Below, in pieces: positions 45,142-52,894 of a stretch of DNA of 64,000 bases (position 1 is the first letter of the stretch; every line of letters begins with the position of its first letter). Location: the NCBI RefSeq assembly GCF_022440845.1, contig NZ_JAKNTO010000001.1, positions 1,922,001 to 1,986,000 of the forward strand. The letters run 5' to 3'. The translations under genes and the position numbers were made by a program. The stretch is from Ruminococcus sp. OA3. GTDB lineage: Bacteria > Bacillota > Clostridia > Lachnospirales > Lachnospiraceae. Below the pieces are notes generated by a model. The model worked only from the letters and a program-made list of their open reading frames with translations, was not told where the DNA came from and did not search any database.

Positions 45142-45822
45142 TTATTCACCTCCAAAATCTGCCATGTCTTCTTTGAGGCAGAAATGATTCCTGTCAACAG
45201 ACAATAATCCCTCTCTCTGCATTTTACTCAGTTCATTTGACATGGCACTGCGGTCCACGCTCAGATAGTCTGCAAGCTGCTGACGGTTAAACGGTATGGT
45301 AAATTCATAACACCCCTGACGGGCAGCCTGAAATGACAGATACGACATCAGCCTTCCCCGGATAGATTTCGATGATGTGTGGAAGATCCGCCGGGACAGG
45401 TTCAGATTTTTCTGAGCAGAGATGGTGAGCAGATTGCTGACCAGCCTGCTGTGGTGCTGGCAGGCATTGGGGCAGGTCTTCAGTACCCGCCCGATATTTA
45501 AAAATAAGATCTCAGACGCCTCGGTCGCTGTAACACTCACCATCAGAGGTTCGCCCGGAACACAGGCGTACGTCTCTGCAAAGACCTGACCTGGTCCCAG
45601 ACTGTCCAGTACACTTTTATTCCCCCACAGATCATCATTTTCAATTTGCGCCCGACCTGACATGACGATGCCAAGAGACTGGACAATGTCACCGGCGTGA
45701 TAGATTACTTCCCCTCTTTTAAACGTTTTCCGTTCACATCCCAGGCAGTTCAACATGATTTCAATTTCTTCAGGAGAATCCCCTCGGAACAGTAAAGTCT
45801 TTGATAAAAAAATATAATCCAT
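45142..45822 (-). CDS. Crp/Fnr-family regulator (HcpR-like by context)
   Basis: The 226-residue protein has a cyclic-nucleotide-type beta barrel (about 20-120; GEVIYHAGDIVQSLGIVMSGRAQI), a long dimerisation helix and a winged helix (NRQQLADYLSVDRSAMSNELSKMQREG). It is divergent from ferredoxin-hcp, the arrangement of HcpR regulators that sense nitric oxide or related stress. A 16-bp palindrome sits just upstream of its own ribosome site, so it probably represses itself and activates hcp. Cysteines at about 27 and 30 might bind a cofactor, but an FNR-type [4Fe-4S] site is not clear. Confidence 0.88.
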   Translation of the reverse strand: MDYIFLSKTLLFRGDSPEEIEIMLNCLGCERKTFKRGEVIYHAGDIVQSLGIVMSGRAQIENDDLWGNKSVLDSLGPGQVFAETYACVPGEPLMVSVTATEASEILFLNIGRVLKTCPNACQHHSRLVSNLLTISAQKNLNLSRRIFHTSSKSIRGRLMSYLSFQAARQGCYEFTIPFNRQQLADYLSVDRSAMSNELSKMQREGLLSVDRNHFCLKEDMADFGGE

Positions 45823-45834
45823 TTTTTGCTCCTT

Positions 45835-45850
45835 TGTTGTTATAACAACA
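45835..45850. promoter_or_regulatory. Perfect 16-bp palindrome, probable Crp/Fnr operator
   Basis: TGTTGTTATAACAACA is its own reverse complement. It lies between the divergent Crp/Fnr gene and the ferredoxin-hcp genes. Its centre (45842.5) is about 41.5 bases upstream of the start point predicted from TATACT at 45872, the classic class II activation distance. Confidence 0.75.
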
Positions 45851-45871
45851 TACTTGTTGGAATGATTCTAT

Positions 45872-45877
45872 TATACT
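45872..45877 (+). promoter_or_regulatory. -10 element of the ferredoxin-hcp promoter
   Basis: TATACT at 45872-45877. No recognisable -35 lies 16-18 bases upstream, as expected for an activator-dependent promoter with the palindrome at the -35 region. Confidence 0.6.
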
Positions 45878-45918
45878 GTACCCATAAAGTCAAGAAAACA
45901 GACAGGAGGAAAACAAAA

Positions 45919-46554
45919 ATGGTTCGAAGAATTATCCAGATAGATGAAGAAAAATGCAATGGATGCGGCCTGTGTGCAAATGCCTGTCATGAGGGTGCGA
46001 TAGGGGTGACAGGCGGCAAGGCGAAGCTGCTGCGGGATGACTACTGTGACGGTCTGGGTGATTGTCTCCCCGCATGTCCAGTCGATGCGATTCATTTCGT
46101 AGAACGTGAAGCGGCCGACTATGACAGAGAGGCTGTCGCCGCCAATCAGAAGAAAAAAGCCGGACCGGTGCAGCCTGTGCCCGTGGCATCGTCCCAGCTG
46201 AGGCAATGGCCGGTGCAGATAAAGCTGGTGGCTGTAAATGCTCCTTTTCTCGAAGGGGCGGATCTGCTGATCGCTGCCGACTGCACGGCGTATGCTTATG
46301 GAAATTTCCATCAGGAGTTTATGCACGGCAGAGTGACACTGGTCGGATGTCCGAAACTGGACGACGGCGATTACAGTGAAAAGCTGACTCAGATCATCAG
46401 ACAGAATCATATCAGGAGCGTGACGGTGGTCCGGATGGAAGTCCCCTGTTGCGCCGGTATTGAACATGCGGCGATGACAGCGCTTGAAAACAGCGGAAAA
46501 CGTATTCCATGGCAGACAGTTACCATTTCTAAAAATGGGCGTGTCTTAGAATAA
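45919..46554 (+). CDS. Dicluster ferredoxin-like protein, Hcp partner
   Basis: The 211-residue protein has two [4Fe-4S] motifs at the N-terminus (CNGCGLCANAC near 14-24 and CDGLGDCLPACP near 44-55), a Pro/Lys-rich linker and a C-terminal domain with further cysteines (DCTAYAYG, VGCPKLDDGDY, VPCCAGIEH). Homologues are found next to hcp and probably supply electrons to Hcp. AGGAGG sits 8 bases before the ATG at 45919. The extra cysteines in the C-terminal domain suggest another cofactor. It is followed by hcp after 40 bases. Confidence 0.87.
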   Translation: MVRRIIQIDEEKCNGCGLCANACHEGAIGVTGGKAKLLRDDYCDGLGDCLPACPVDAIHFVEREAADYDREAVAANQKKKAGPVQPVPVASSQLRQWPVQIKLVAVNAPFLEGADLLIAADCTAYAYGNFHQEFMHGRVTLVGCPKLDDGDYSEKLTQIIRQNHIRSVTVVRMEVPCCAGIEHAAMTALENSGKRIPWQTVTISKNGRVLE

Positions 46555-46594
46555 ATTGCAATTATAGTAAAAGAAGAAGAGAGGAGATTCTACT

Positions 46595-48187
46595 ATGAGT
46601 CAAAAAATGTTTTGTTTTCAGTGTGAACAAACAGCGGGATGTTCCGGCTGTACAGGAAATGCGGGTGTCTGCGGTAAATCTGCAGATACGGCGAAACTGC
46701 AGGATGAGCTCACTGGTGCGCTGATTGGCCTGGCCCGCGCCTGCGGCAACAACCCCAAAACAAAAAACACGGATCAGATCATCATCGATGGGTTGTTTGC
46801 GACACTTACCAATGTAAACTTCAATGATGAAACGATTAGAAACCTGATCGGACGTGTGAATGGTGAGAAAACAATCGTTGTGCCTGGATGCAGCGCATGC
46901 GGATCCCAGTGTGAAAATACGGAAAATTATGATATGTCTAAACTGTGGAATGACGATGAAGATATCCGTTCCCTGAAATCACTGATTCTGTTCGGTATCC
47001 GTGGTGTGGCTGCATACGCTTACCACGCAGCAGTTCTGGGTTACAAAGACGAAGCAGTCAATAACTTTTTTTATAAGGCGCTTTCCGCTATCTCAGAGGA
47101 CTGGGGAATGGAAGAACTGCTTCCTGTTGTGATGGAAACAGGTAAGGTGAATTTAAGCTGCATGGAACTGCTTGACCGTGCAAATACAGAAACTTTTGGA
47201 ACACCTGCTCCCGCCGAAGTGTCATTATCTGTAGAAAAAGGGCCGTTCATTGTGATCACCGGCCATGATCTTTATGATCTGAAGCTGCTGCTTGAGCAGA
47301 CGGAGGGGAAAGGTATCAATGTATATACGCATGGTGAGATGCTGCCTGCTCATGCGTATCCCGAACTTAAGAAGTATTCTCATCTAAAAGGAAACTTCGG
47401 TACGGCATGGCAGAATCAGCAGAAAGAATTTTCAGATCTGCCTGCCCCGGTTCTGTTTACAACAAACTGCCTGATGCCGGTGAAAGACAGCTATGCCGAC
47501 CGGGTGTTCACGACTGAGATGGTATCTTATCCGGAGATGGTTCACATCGGAGAAGATAAGGACTTTACTCCTGTGATTGAAAAGGCACTGGAACTGGGGG
47601 GATTTGCTGAAGATAAAGTGTTTACCGGTATCAACGGCGGAAAAACTGTCATGACTGGATTTGGCCATGGTACTGTGCTGGGAGTTGCTGATCAGGTGAT
47701 CGAGGCGGTAAAAAGTGGTGCGATCAGGCATTTCTTCCTGGTGGGAGGCTGTGACGGAGCCCGTACAGGACGGAATTATTACACAGAGTTTGTGCGTCAG
47801 ACCCCGTCTGATACGGTAGTGCTGACACTGGCATGCGGCAAGTACCGTTTCAACGATCTGGATCTCGGGACAATTGGCGGTCTGCCTCGCCTTATGGATA
47901 TGGGGCAGTGCAATGACGCATACAGTGCGATCAAAGTAGCTGTCGCACTTGCGGAAGCATTTGATTGCGGAGTCAATGAACTTCCATTGTCTATGGTACT
48001 TTCATGGTATGAGCAGAAAGCAGTCTGTATTCTGCTGACACTGCTTCATCTGGGGATCAAGAACATCAAACTGGGTCCGACATTGCCGGCGTTTGTATCA
48101 CCGAATGTATTGAACTTCCTTGTGGAGAATTATAATATTGCTCCGATTACGACACCGGAAAAAGATCTGGAAGAAATCCTTGCTTAA
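46595..48187 (+). CDS. hcp: Hydroxylamine reductase / hybrid cluster protein
   Basis: The 530-residue protein has the N-terminal cluster cysteines (CFQCEQTAGC, then Cys19 and Cys26 region) and the hybrid-cluster ligands around GCSACGSQCE, NCLMPV, GGCDGAR and ACGKYRF. Hcp reduces hydroxylamine in vitro and is proposed to reduce nitric oxide in cells. The gene is co-transcribed with the ferredoxin partner under the divergent Crp/Fnr regulator and ends in a terminator. An AGAGGAGA site precedes the ATG. Confidence 0.97.
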   Translation: MSQKMFCFQCEQTAGCSGCTGNAGVCGKSADTAKLQDELTGALIGLARACGNNPKTKNTDQIIIDGLFATLTNVNFNDETIRNLIGRVNGEKTIVVPGCSACGSQCENTENYDMSKLWNDDEDIRSLKSLILFGIRGVAAYAYHAAVLGYKDEAVNNFFYKALSAISEDWGMEELLPVVMETGKVNLSCMELLDRANTETFGTPAPAEVSLSVEKGPFIVITGHDLYDLKLLLEQTEGKGINVYTHGEMLPAHAYPELKKYSHLKGNFGTAWQNQQKEFSDLPAPVLFTTNCLMPVKDSYADRVFTTEMVSYPEMVHIGEDKDFTPVIEKALELGGFAEDKVFTGINGGKTVMTGFGHGTVLGVADQVIEAVKSGAIRHFFLVGGCDGARTGRNYYTEFVRQTPSDTVVLTLACGKYRFNDLDLGTIGGLPRLMDMGQCNDAYSAIKVAVALAEAFDCGVNELPLSMVLSWYEQKAVCILLTLLHLGIKNIKLGPTLPAFVSPNVLNFLVENYNIAPITTPEKDLEEILA

Positions 48188-48208
48188 GAACAGAAGAACG
48201 ATGATACA

Positions 48209-48240
48209 GAGGCATGGCATTAAGCCATGCCTCTTATACA
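48209..48240 (+). terminator. Terminator after hcp
   Basis: GAGGCATGGC (48209-48218) pairs perfectly with GCCATGCCTC (48224-48233), 5-base loop, followed by TTATACATTT. Confidence 0.7.
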
Positions 48241-48282
48241 TTTGAAGGATGGTACCCGATATGGATTTTTTTGTAAATCCTC

Positions 48283-48311
48283 TTGACATCATATACCCCT
48301 ATAGGTATAAT
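48283..48311 (+). promoter_or_regulatory. Consensus promoter of the metal ATPase gene with embedded operator
   Basis: TTGACA (48283-48288), 17 bases, TATAAT (48306-48311): both hexamers match the sigma-A consensus. The spacer holds TATACC...GGTATA arms (48292-48309) that overlap the -10, so a bound repressor would block RNA polymerase. Confidence 0.88.
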
Positions 48312-48317
48312 GTGCAT

Positions 48318-48333
48318 ATACCCGTATGGGTAT
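48318..48333 (+). promoter_or_regulatory. Second operator upstream of the metal ATPase
   Basis: ATACCC and GGGTAT are perfect inverted arms around GTAT, one helical turn downstream of the promoter -10. Together with the first site this resembles CsoR-family metal-repressor operators. No csoR-like gene is in the window. Confidence 0.65.
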
Positions 48334-48350
48334 TGTGGAAGGGGGATGCT

Positions 48351-50219
48351 ATGAAAAAATTAGAGGAACTATTGGAATGGGGAGGAACAAAAAAAGACAT
48401 CACCTGTCTCTTGATTTCTGCCGCAGCATTGCTTGCAAGTCTCTTTGAGTTTCATCCGTTTACTTTTGATATGGCATGGGTCGCAGTTATCTTATGTGGC
48501 GTTCCCATTATTTTAGAAGCGGTGATCGGTCTTGTGAGCGCATTTGATATCAAGGCTGATGTCCTGGTTTCCATTGCGCTGGTGGCTTCGGTGATCATCG
48601 GGGAAGACTTCGCAGCAGGTGAGATTGCATTCATTATGCAGCTCGGAGCTCTGCTGGAGGATTTGACAGTAGCCAGAGCCCGTGCGGGAATTGAGAAACT
48701 TGTACATTTGACTCCCCGGACAGCCAGGAGGATACTGGGAACACAGGAAATTATAATACCGGCGGAAGAGGTGCAGGCTGGTGATATCCTGCGGGTACTG
48801 CCGGGTGAGACGATTCCGGTTGACGGCGTTATTAAAGCTGGACAGACTTCTGTCAATCAGGCGATTATGACCGGCGAATCACTGCCGGTAGACAAGGCAG
48901 CCGGTGACGAGGTTGCCAGCGGTACCGTCAATCAGTTTGGCTCTTTTGACATGGAGGCAACAAAAGCAGAAGAAGACAGTTCGATTCAGCGCATGATCCG
49001 GCTGGTCCAGTCGGCAGATGCGGGAAAGGCAAAGATTGTCGGGATCGCCGACCGCTTTGCGACCTGGATCGTGGTAATTGCACTGACTGCCGCGGCTCTT
49101 ACCTGGATGATATCAGGTGAGTTGATCCGTGCAGTAACGATTCTTGTTGTTTTCTGCCCGTGTGCAATGGTGCTTGCAACGCCAACTGCGATCATGGCGG
49201 CTATCGGAAATGCTACACGGCACGGCTTTCTTGTACGGGAGGGAGACGCGTTGGAACGGCTCGCATCGGCAGGGTATATTACGTTTGATAAAACGGGGAC
49301 ACTGACATACGGGACACCTCAGGTAGTGGCAGTTCACAGTTTCAAAGAAGAACTCACGGAACATGAACTTTATACGTATGCGGCAACTGCTGAAATGCGT
49401 TCTGAGCATCCTCTGGGAAAAGCGATCGTACGCTGCTTTAAGGAAAATATAAAAGCGGAAATTCCAGAGCCTGAACAGTTCCAGATGCTTCCGGGACGCG
49501 GGGTAAAGGCAATGCAAAGCGGAAGACAAATTATTGCCGGAAACCTGGAATTACTTTCAGGAAGCCAGATTTTGATACCAGAGTCTGCGAAACATGAAAT
49601 GAAACAGTATCTGGATGACGGATGTACTGTGACCATGCTTGCCGTCGACGAGGAGCTGGCAGGTTTTATTGCACTGGCGGACACACTGCGTGATAGTGCT
49701 GCGCGGACCATTCTGGGCGTGAAGCAGGCGGGAGTGACACCGGTTCTCCTGACCGGAGATAATGAAAATGCTGCAAGACACATCGGCGGCCAGCTGCATA
49801 TCGATGAAATCAGGGCGAACTGCCTGCCGGAAGATAAGCTGATATGGATAGACAGTTATCAAAAACAGGAAAAGCAGGTGTGTATGATCGGGGATGGCAT
49901 CAATGATGCGCCGGCTCTGAAAAAAGCATGTGTTGGAATCGCCATGGGCGGTGTGGGAAGTGACATCGCGGTGGATGCTGCTGATATCGTACTGGTCAAT
50001 GATGATATCAGGGAGATCCCATATCTGTTTTATCTTGCAAAGCGGATGATGATCACGATTAAGTGTAATCTCACGTTTTCACTGATTCTGAACTTTATTG
50101 CAATTGTTCTGGCGATCAGCGGGATACTAAATCCGGTCGTCGGCGCGCTGGTGCACAATGCAGGTTCAGTGGTAGTCATTTTAAATTCAGCAGTTCTGCT
50201 GACATGGAAAAAAAGATGA
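48351..50219 (+). CDS. P1B-type heavy-metal ATPase
   Basis: The 622-residue membrane pump has TGESLPVDK, the transmembrane CPC motif (269-271), the phosphorylation site DKTGT (Asp313), EHPLGKAI, GDNENAA and GDGINDAPAL. It lacks the usual N-terminal CxxC metal-binding domain and starts close to the first membrane segments. The last helix reads HNAGSVVVILNS, unlike the Met-Ser pattern of Cu pumps, so the ion (Zn, Cd, Co or Cu) is not certain. The ATG at 48351 follows GGAAGGGGG. Two ATACC/GGTAT operators point to metal-responsive derepression. Confidence 0.92.
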   Translation: MKKLEELLEWGGTKKDITCLLISAAALLASLFEFHPFTFDMAWVAVILCGVPIILEAVIGLVSAFDIKADVLVSIALVASVIIGEDFAAGEIAFIMQLGALLEDLTVARARAGIEKLVHLTPRTARRILGTQEIIIPAEEVQAGDILRVLPGETIPVDGVIKAGQTSVNQAIMTGESLPVDKAAGDEVASGTVNQFGSFDMEATKAEEDSSIQRMIRLVQSADAGKAKIVGIADRFATWIVVIALTAAALTWMISGELIRAVTILVVFCPCAMVLATPTAIMAAIGNATRHGFLVREGDALERLASAGYITFDKTGTLTYGTPQVVAVHSFKEELTEHELYTYAATAEMRSEHPLGKAIVRCFKENIKAEIPEPEQFQMLPGRGVKAMQSGRQIIAGNLELLSGSQILIPESAKHEMKQYLDDGCTVTMLAVDEELAGFIALADTLRDSAARTILGVKQAGVTPVLLTGDNENAARHIGGQLHIDEIRANCLPEDKLIWIDSYQKQEKQVCMIGDGINDAPALKKACVGIAMGGVGSDIAVDAADIVLVNDDIREIPYLFYLAKRMMITIKCNLTFSLILNFIAIVLAISGILNPVVGALVHNAGSVVVILNSAVLLTWKKR

Positions 50220-50221
50220 AA

Positions 50222-50262
50222 GAGGAACCCCCCACGGGGCTTGTGGGGGACTCCTCTTTTTT
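50222..50262 (+). terminator. Terminator after the metal ATPase
   Basis: GAGGA/TCCTC outer and CCCCCAC/GTGGGGG inner arms form a long GC-rich stem, followed by a six-T run. Confidence 0.92.
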
Positions 50263-50314
50263 GTAAGATAAAACAGAAAGCTGTCATATTTTGTAGAAGA
50301 GAGTGTGAAAAAGT

Positions 50315-51049
50315 ATGTACATAAAGGAAAAAATTACCGATTACTGGAGCGACAGGGCCGAGAGCTACAGTCAGCAGAATCAGTTTCAGCTCACCAGCTG
50401 TTATGACAAATGGAAATCCCTGCTTTTGCAGTATGCACCCGACAGAAAGAATACAAAGATTCTGGATGTTGGCACGGGACCTGGATTTTTTGCGATCTTG
50501 CTCGCGAAGGAGGGATATCAGGTGACAGCGGTGGACCAGAATGCCGAGATGCTGCGGTGCGCCCAGGAAAATGCCAGACAGGCCGGAGTTGATATCTGTT
50601 TTCTGCAGACGGGGGATGAGCTTCCGTTCGCGGACGGCAGCATGGATATGATCGTTGCCAGGGATGTGACGTGGATGCAGCTGGAACCGGAAAAGGTGCT
50701 GGAATCCTGGTACCGGATATTGAAAAAGGACGGATGCCTGCTTTATTTTGATGCGGAGTGGTATGGTTATCTGAGAGATGAAAGACAGGCACAGGAGTAT
50801 CGGTCATTTCGCCGGTATGTGAAAGAACAGTCCGGATTTGTATATGAAAAAGCGAATGAGATGGAACGCCTTGCGGCAGAATTTCCGCTTACATATCAGG
50901 AACGTCCGAAATGGGACGGAGAGTTCTGGAAATCACTGAATCCAAGACAGGTGTCCTGTAAGACGGAACTGAATCCGATCGTATATTCAGAGATCGAACA
51001 GCTGCAGTATGCAAAAACGCCGGAGTTCCTGGTATGTGTGCAGAAGTAG
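50315..51049 (+). CDS. Class I SAM-dependent methyltransferase
   Basis: The 244-residue protein has the SAM-binding motif ILDVGTGPGFF (about 49-59), an acidic end of strand 2 (VTAVDQN), ELPFADGSMDMIVARD and a C-terminal cap. It resembles UbiE/biotin-type small-molecule methyltransferases. It is the first gene of an operon with a nickel/oligopeptide-type importer; the permease starts 13 bases after its stop. The substrate is unknown. Its constant-looking linkage with the transporter suggests that it modifies either the transported ligand or a metal-binding molecule. Confidence 0.88.
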   Translation: MYIKEKITDYWSDRAESYSQQNQFQLTSCYDKWKSLLLQYAPDRKNTKILDVGTGPGFFAILLAKEGYQVTAVDQNAEMLRCAQENARQAGVDICFLQTGDELPFADGSMDMIVARDVTWMQLEPEKVLESWYRILKKDGCLLYFDAEWYGYLRDERQAQEYRSFRRYVKEQSGFVYEKANEMERLAAEFPLTYQERPKWDGEFWKSLNPRQVSCKTELNPIVYSEIEQLQYAKTPEFLVCVQK

Positions 51050-51062
51050 AAAAGGGCATACG

Positions 51063-52025
51063 ATGAATAAGTGGAAAAATACAGGTAAGAAAGTGGTATC
51101 CAGTCTTCTGCAGACGATTCTGGTACTGATAGGCATTACATTTGTAACATTCCTGATACTGTACCTGGCTCCCGGTAACCCGGCTGAGATCTGGCTTACG
51201 GGAGGCGATGCCAATGTGGGGCAGATTTCTGAGGAGGCGATCAGAGAGCAGGAAGAAAAGATGGGGCTTGATAAGCCGTTTCTTGTACAGTATGGGACAT
51301 GGCTGAGTAAGGTTTTTCAGGGGGATCTGGGCAAGTCCATGACGACGTCGGCACCGGTCGCCAAAGAACTGGCGAAACATATCATTCCGACACTGAGCCT
51401 GACGCTGGTGTCGCTTGTTTTAACTGTACTGATATCCGTTCCGCTGGGAATTTACTGTGCGGTTTACAAGGATCGGCTGCCGGACAATATTGTCCGGATG
51501 TTTTCATTTCTCGGAATATCCATGCCTTCCTTTTTTATCTCACTGATCCTGCTGTGGATTTTCTGCCTGAAGCTGCAGGTTTTTCCTGTCATAGCGTCGA
51601 ATGACTGGAAGGGGATGGTCCTGCCGGCGGCGGTGCTGGTGATCCAATGTTCCTCCAAGCTGACACGGCAGGTGAGAGCGGTTGTCCTGGAACAGCTGAA
51701 TCAGGACTACGTAAAAGGGGCGGTTGCCCGTGGTGTGGACGAAAGGACGATTTTATTTTCCCATGTGCTGAAAAATGCACTGGTTCCGATTTTGACGTGG
51801 TGCAGTATTTATTTTGGAATCATGCTGGGAGGAGCAGCCGTCATAGAAACGATATTTTCATGGGACGGCATCGGAAAGCTTGCCATTGAATCGGTGAGTC
51901 GGCTGGATTACTTTATGATCCAGGGATTTGTGTTATGGGTGGCTGTGATATTTTTACTCGTGAATTTTGCGGTGGATCTGCTCAGTACGGTCATTGACCC
52001 CAGGATAAAAGGAGGAGTACGATGA
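51063..52025 (+). CDS. Nickel/peptide-type ABC permease 1 (NikB/DppB-like)
   Basis: The 320-residue protein starts with a membrane segment (about 12-32) followed by the extracellular APGNPAEIW loop typical of DppB/NikB, and has the EAA-like ATPase-contact loop near VKGAVARGVDERTILFSHVLKNA. The ATG at 51063 matches the family start; the longer frame overlaps the methyltransferase gene. It pairs with the second permease, with which its stop overlaps by 4 bases. Confidence 0.88.
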   Translation: MNKWKNTGKKVVSSLLQTILVLIGITFVTFLILYLAPGNPAEIWLTGGDANVGQISEEAIREQEEKMGLDKPFLVQYGTWLSKVFQGDLGKSMTTSAPVAKELAKHIIPTLSLTLVSLVLTVLISVPLGIYCAVYKDRLPDNIVRMFSFLGISMPSFFISLILLWIFCLKLQVFPVIASNDWKGMVLPAAVLVIQCSSKLTRQVRAVVLEQLNQDYVKGAVARGVDERTILFSHVLKNALVPILTWCSIYFGIMLGGAAVIETIFSWDGIGKLAIESVSRLDYFMIQGFVLWVAVIFLLVNFAVDLLSTVIDPRIKGGVR

Positions 52026-52852
52026 AAAGAAGGGAGAAAATCAGGCGGAATCCTGCTTCTTTTTATGTAATGGCAGTTTTGATCCTTCTTCTGTTTGTAA
52101 TTGCGCTTGCGGCGCCCATACTTGCACCGAACGATCCGTATCACACAGAGTTAAGTGATGCACTGCAGGGGCCGAGCCGTAAGTATCCGCTGGGAACAGA
52201 TCCTATGGGACGCTGTATGCTGTCTAGAATCCTATTTGGGGCGCGAATTTCTATTTTCAGCAGTTTGATTATTATTTGTATCGTATTTGTAATAGGCACG
52301 GGGATCGGTGTGATTTCCGGATATTCGGGAGGCATTGTAGATCGGATTCTGACTAAAATTATTACGATTATGCAGGCATTTCCAAAGTTTATTCTGGCGA
52401 TTGCCATCGCAGGAGTCATGGGAATAGGCATCCGGAATACGATTCTTGCGTTATGCCTGGTTGAGTGGGCGGAATATGCCAGACTGGCCCGCAGCCTGAC
52501 ACTGGGCGTCAGGGGACGAACCTATATCCGGGCGGCAAGAGTATGCGGAGAGGGCAGGATGAAGATTATGGTCCGGCATATTATTCCCAATATTATCCCG
52601 CCGCTGATTGTCAACGCCAGCCTCGGTATTTCGGTCATGATCATGGAAGTGGCGGCCCTGTCATATCTGGGAGTCGGGGTGAAATCACCGATGGCGGAAT
52701 GGGGTGCCATGATGAACACCGGCAAGGATTATATGCAGACAAATATCAGTCTCGTACTGATCCCGGGAGCAGCAATCTTTTTGACGGCGGTGCTGTTTAA
52801 TCTTTTCGGAGACAAGCAGAGAGATATATTGGACCGTTCGACAAGAGTGTAA
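52022..52852 (+). CDS. Nickel/peptide-type ABC permease 2 (NikC/DppC-like)
   Basis: The 276-residue protein has the DppC-type first segment, LGTDPMGRCMLSRILFGARIS, and the contact loop YIRAARVCGEGRMKIMVRHIIPN. It forms the channel with the preceding permease. The start overlaps the previous stop (ATGA). Confidence 0.9.
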   Translation: MKRREKIRRNPASFYVMAVLILLLFVIALAAPILAPNDPYHTELSDALQGPSRKYPLGTDPMGRCMLSRILFGARISIFSSLIIICIVFVIGTGIGVISGYSGGIVDRILTKIITIMQAFPKFILAIAIAGVMGIGIRNTILALCLVEWAEYARLARSLTLGVRGRTYIRAARVCGEGRMKIMVRHIIPNIIPPLIVNASLGISVMIMEVAALSYLGVGVKSPMAEWGAMMNTGKDYMQTNISLVLIPGAAIFLTAVLFNLFGDKQRDILDRSTRV

Positions 52853-52894
52853 TGAGATAGTTTACTGCGATGTAAGAAAGAACATGAGGAGAAG

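Noticed and set aside
45871-46467. A 198-codon minus-strand frame over the ferredoxin gene
   Set aside because: Antisense to a gene with two clear [4Fe-4S] motifs; composition looks random.
48209-48333. Small RNA or riboswitch between hcp and the metal ATPase
   Set aside because: The hairpin is explained as the hcp terminator and the repeats as operators within a consensus promoter; no conserved RNA motif was seen.
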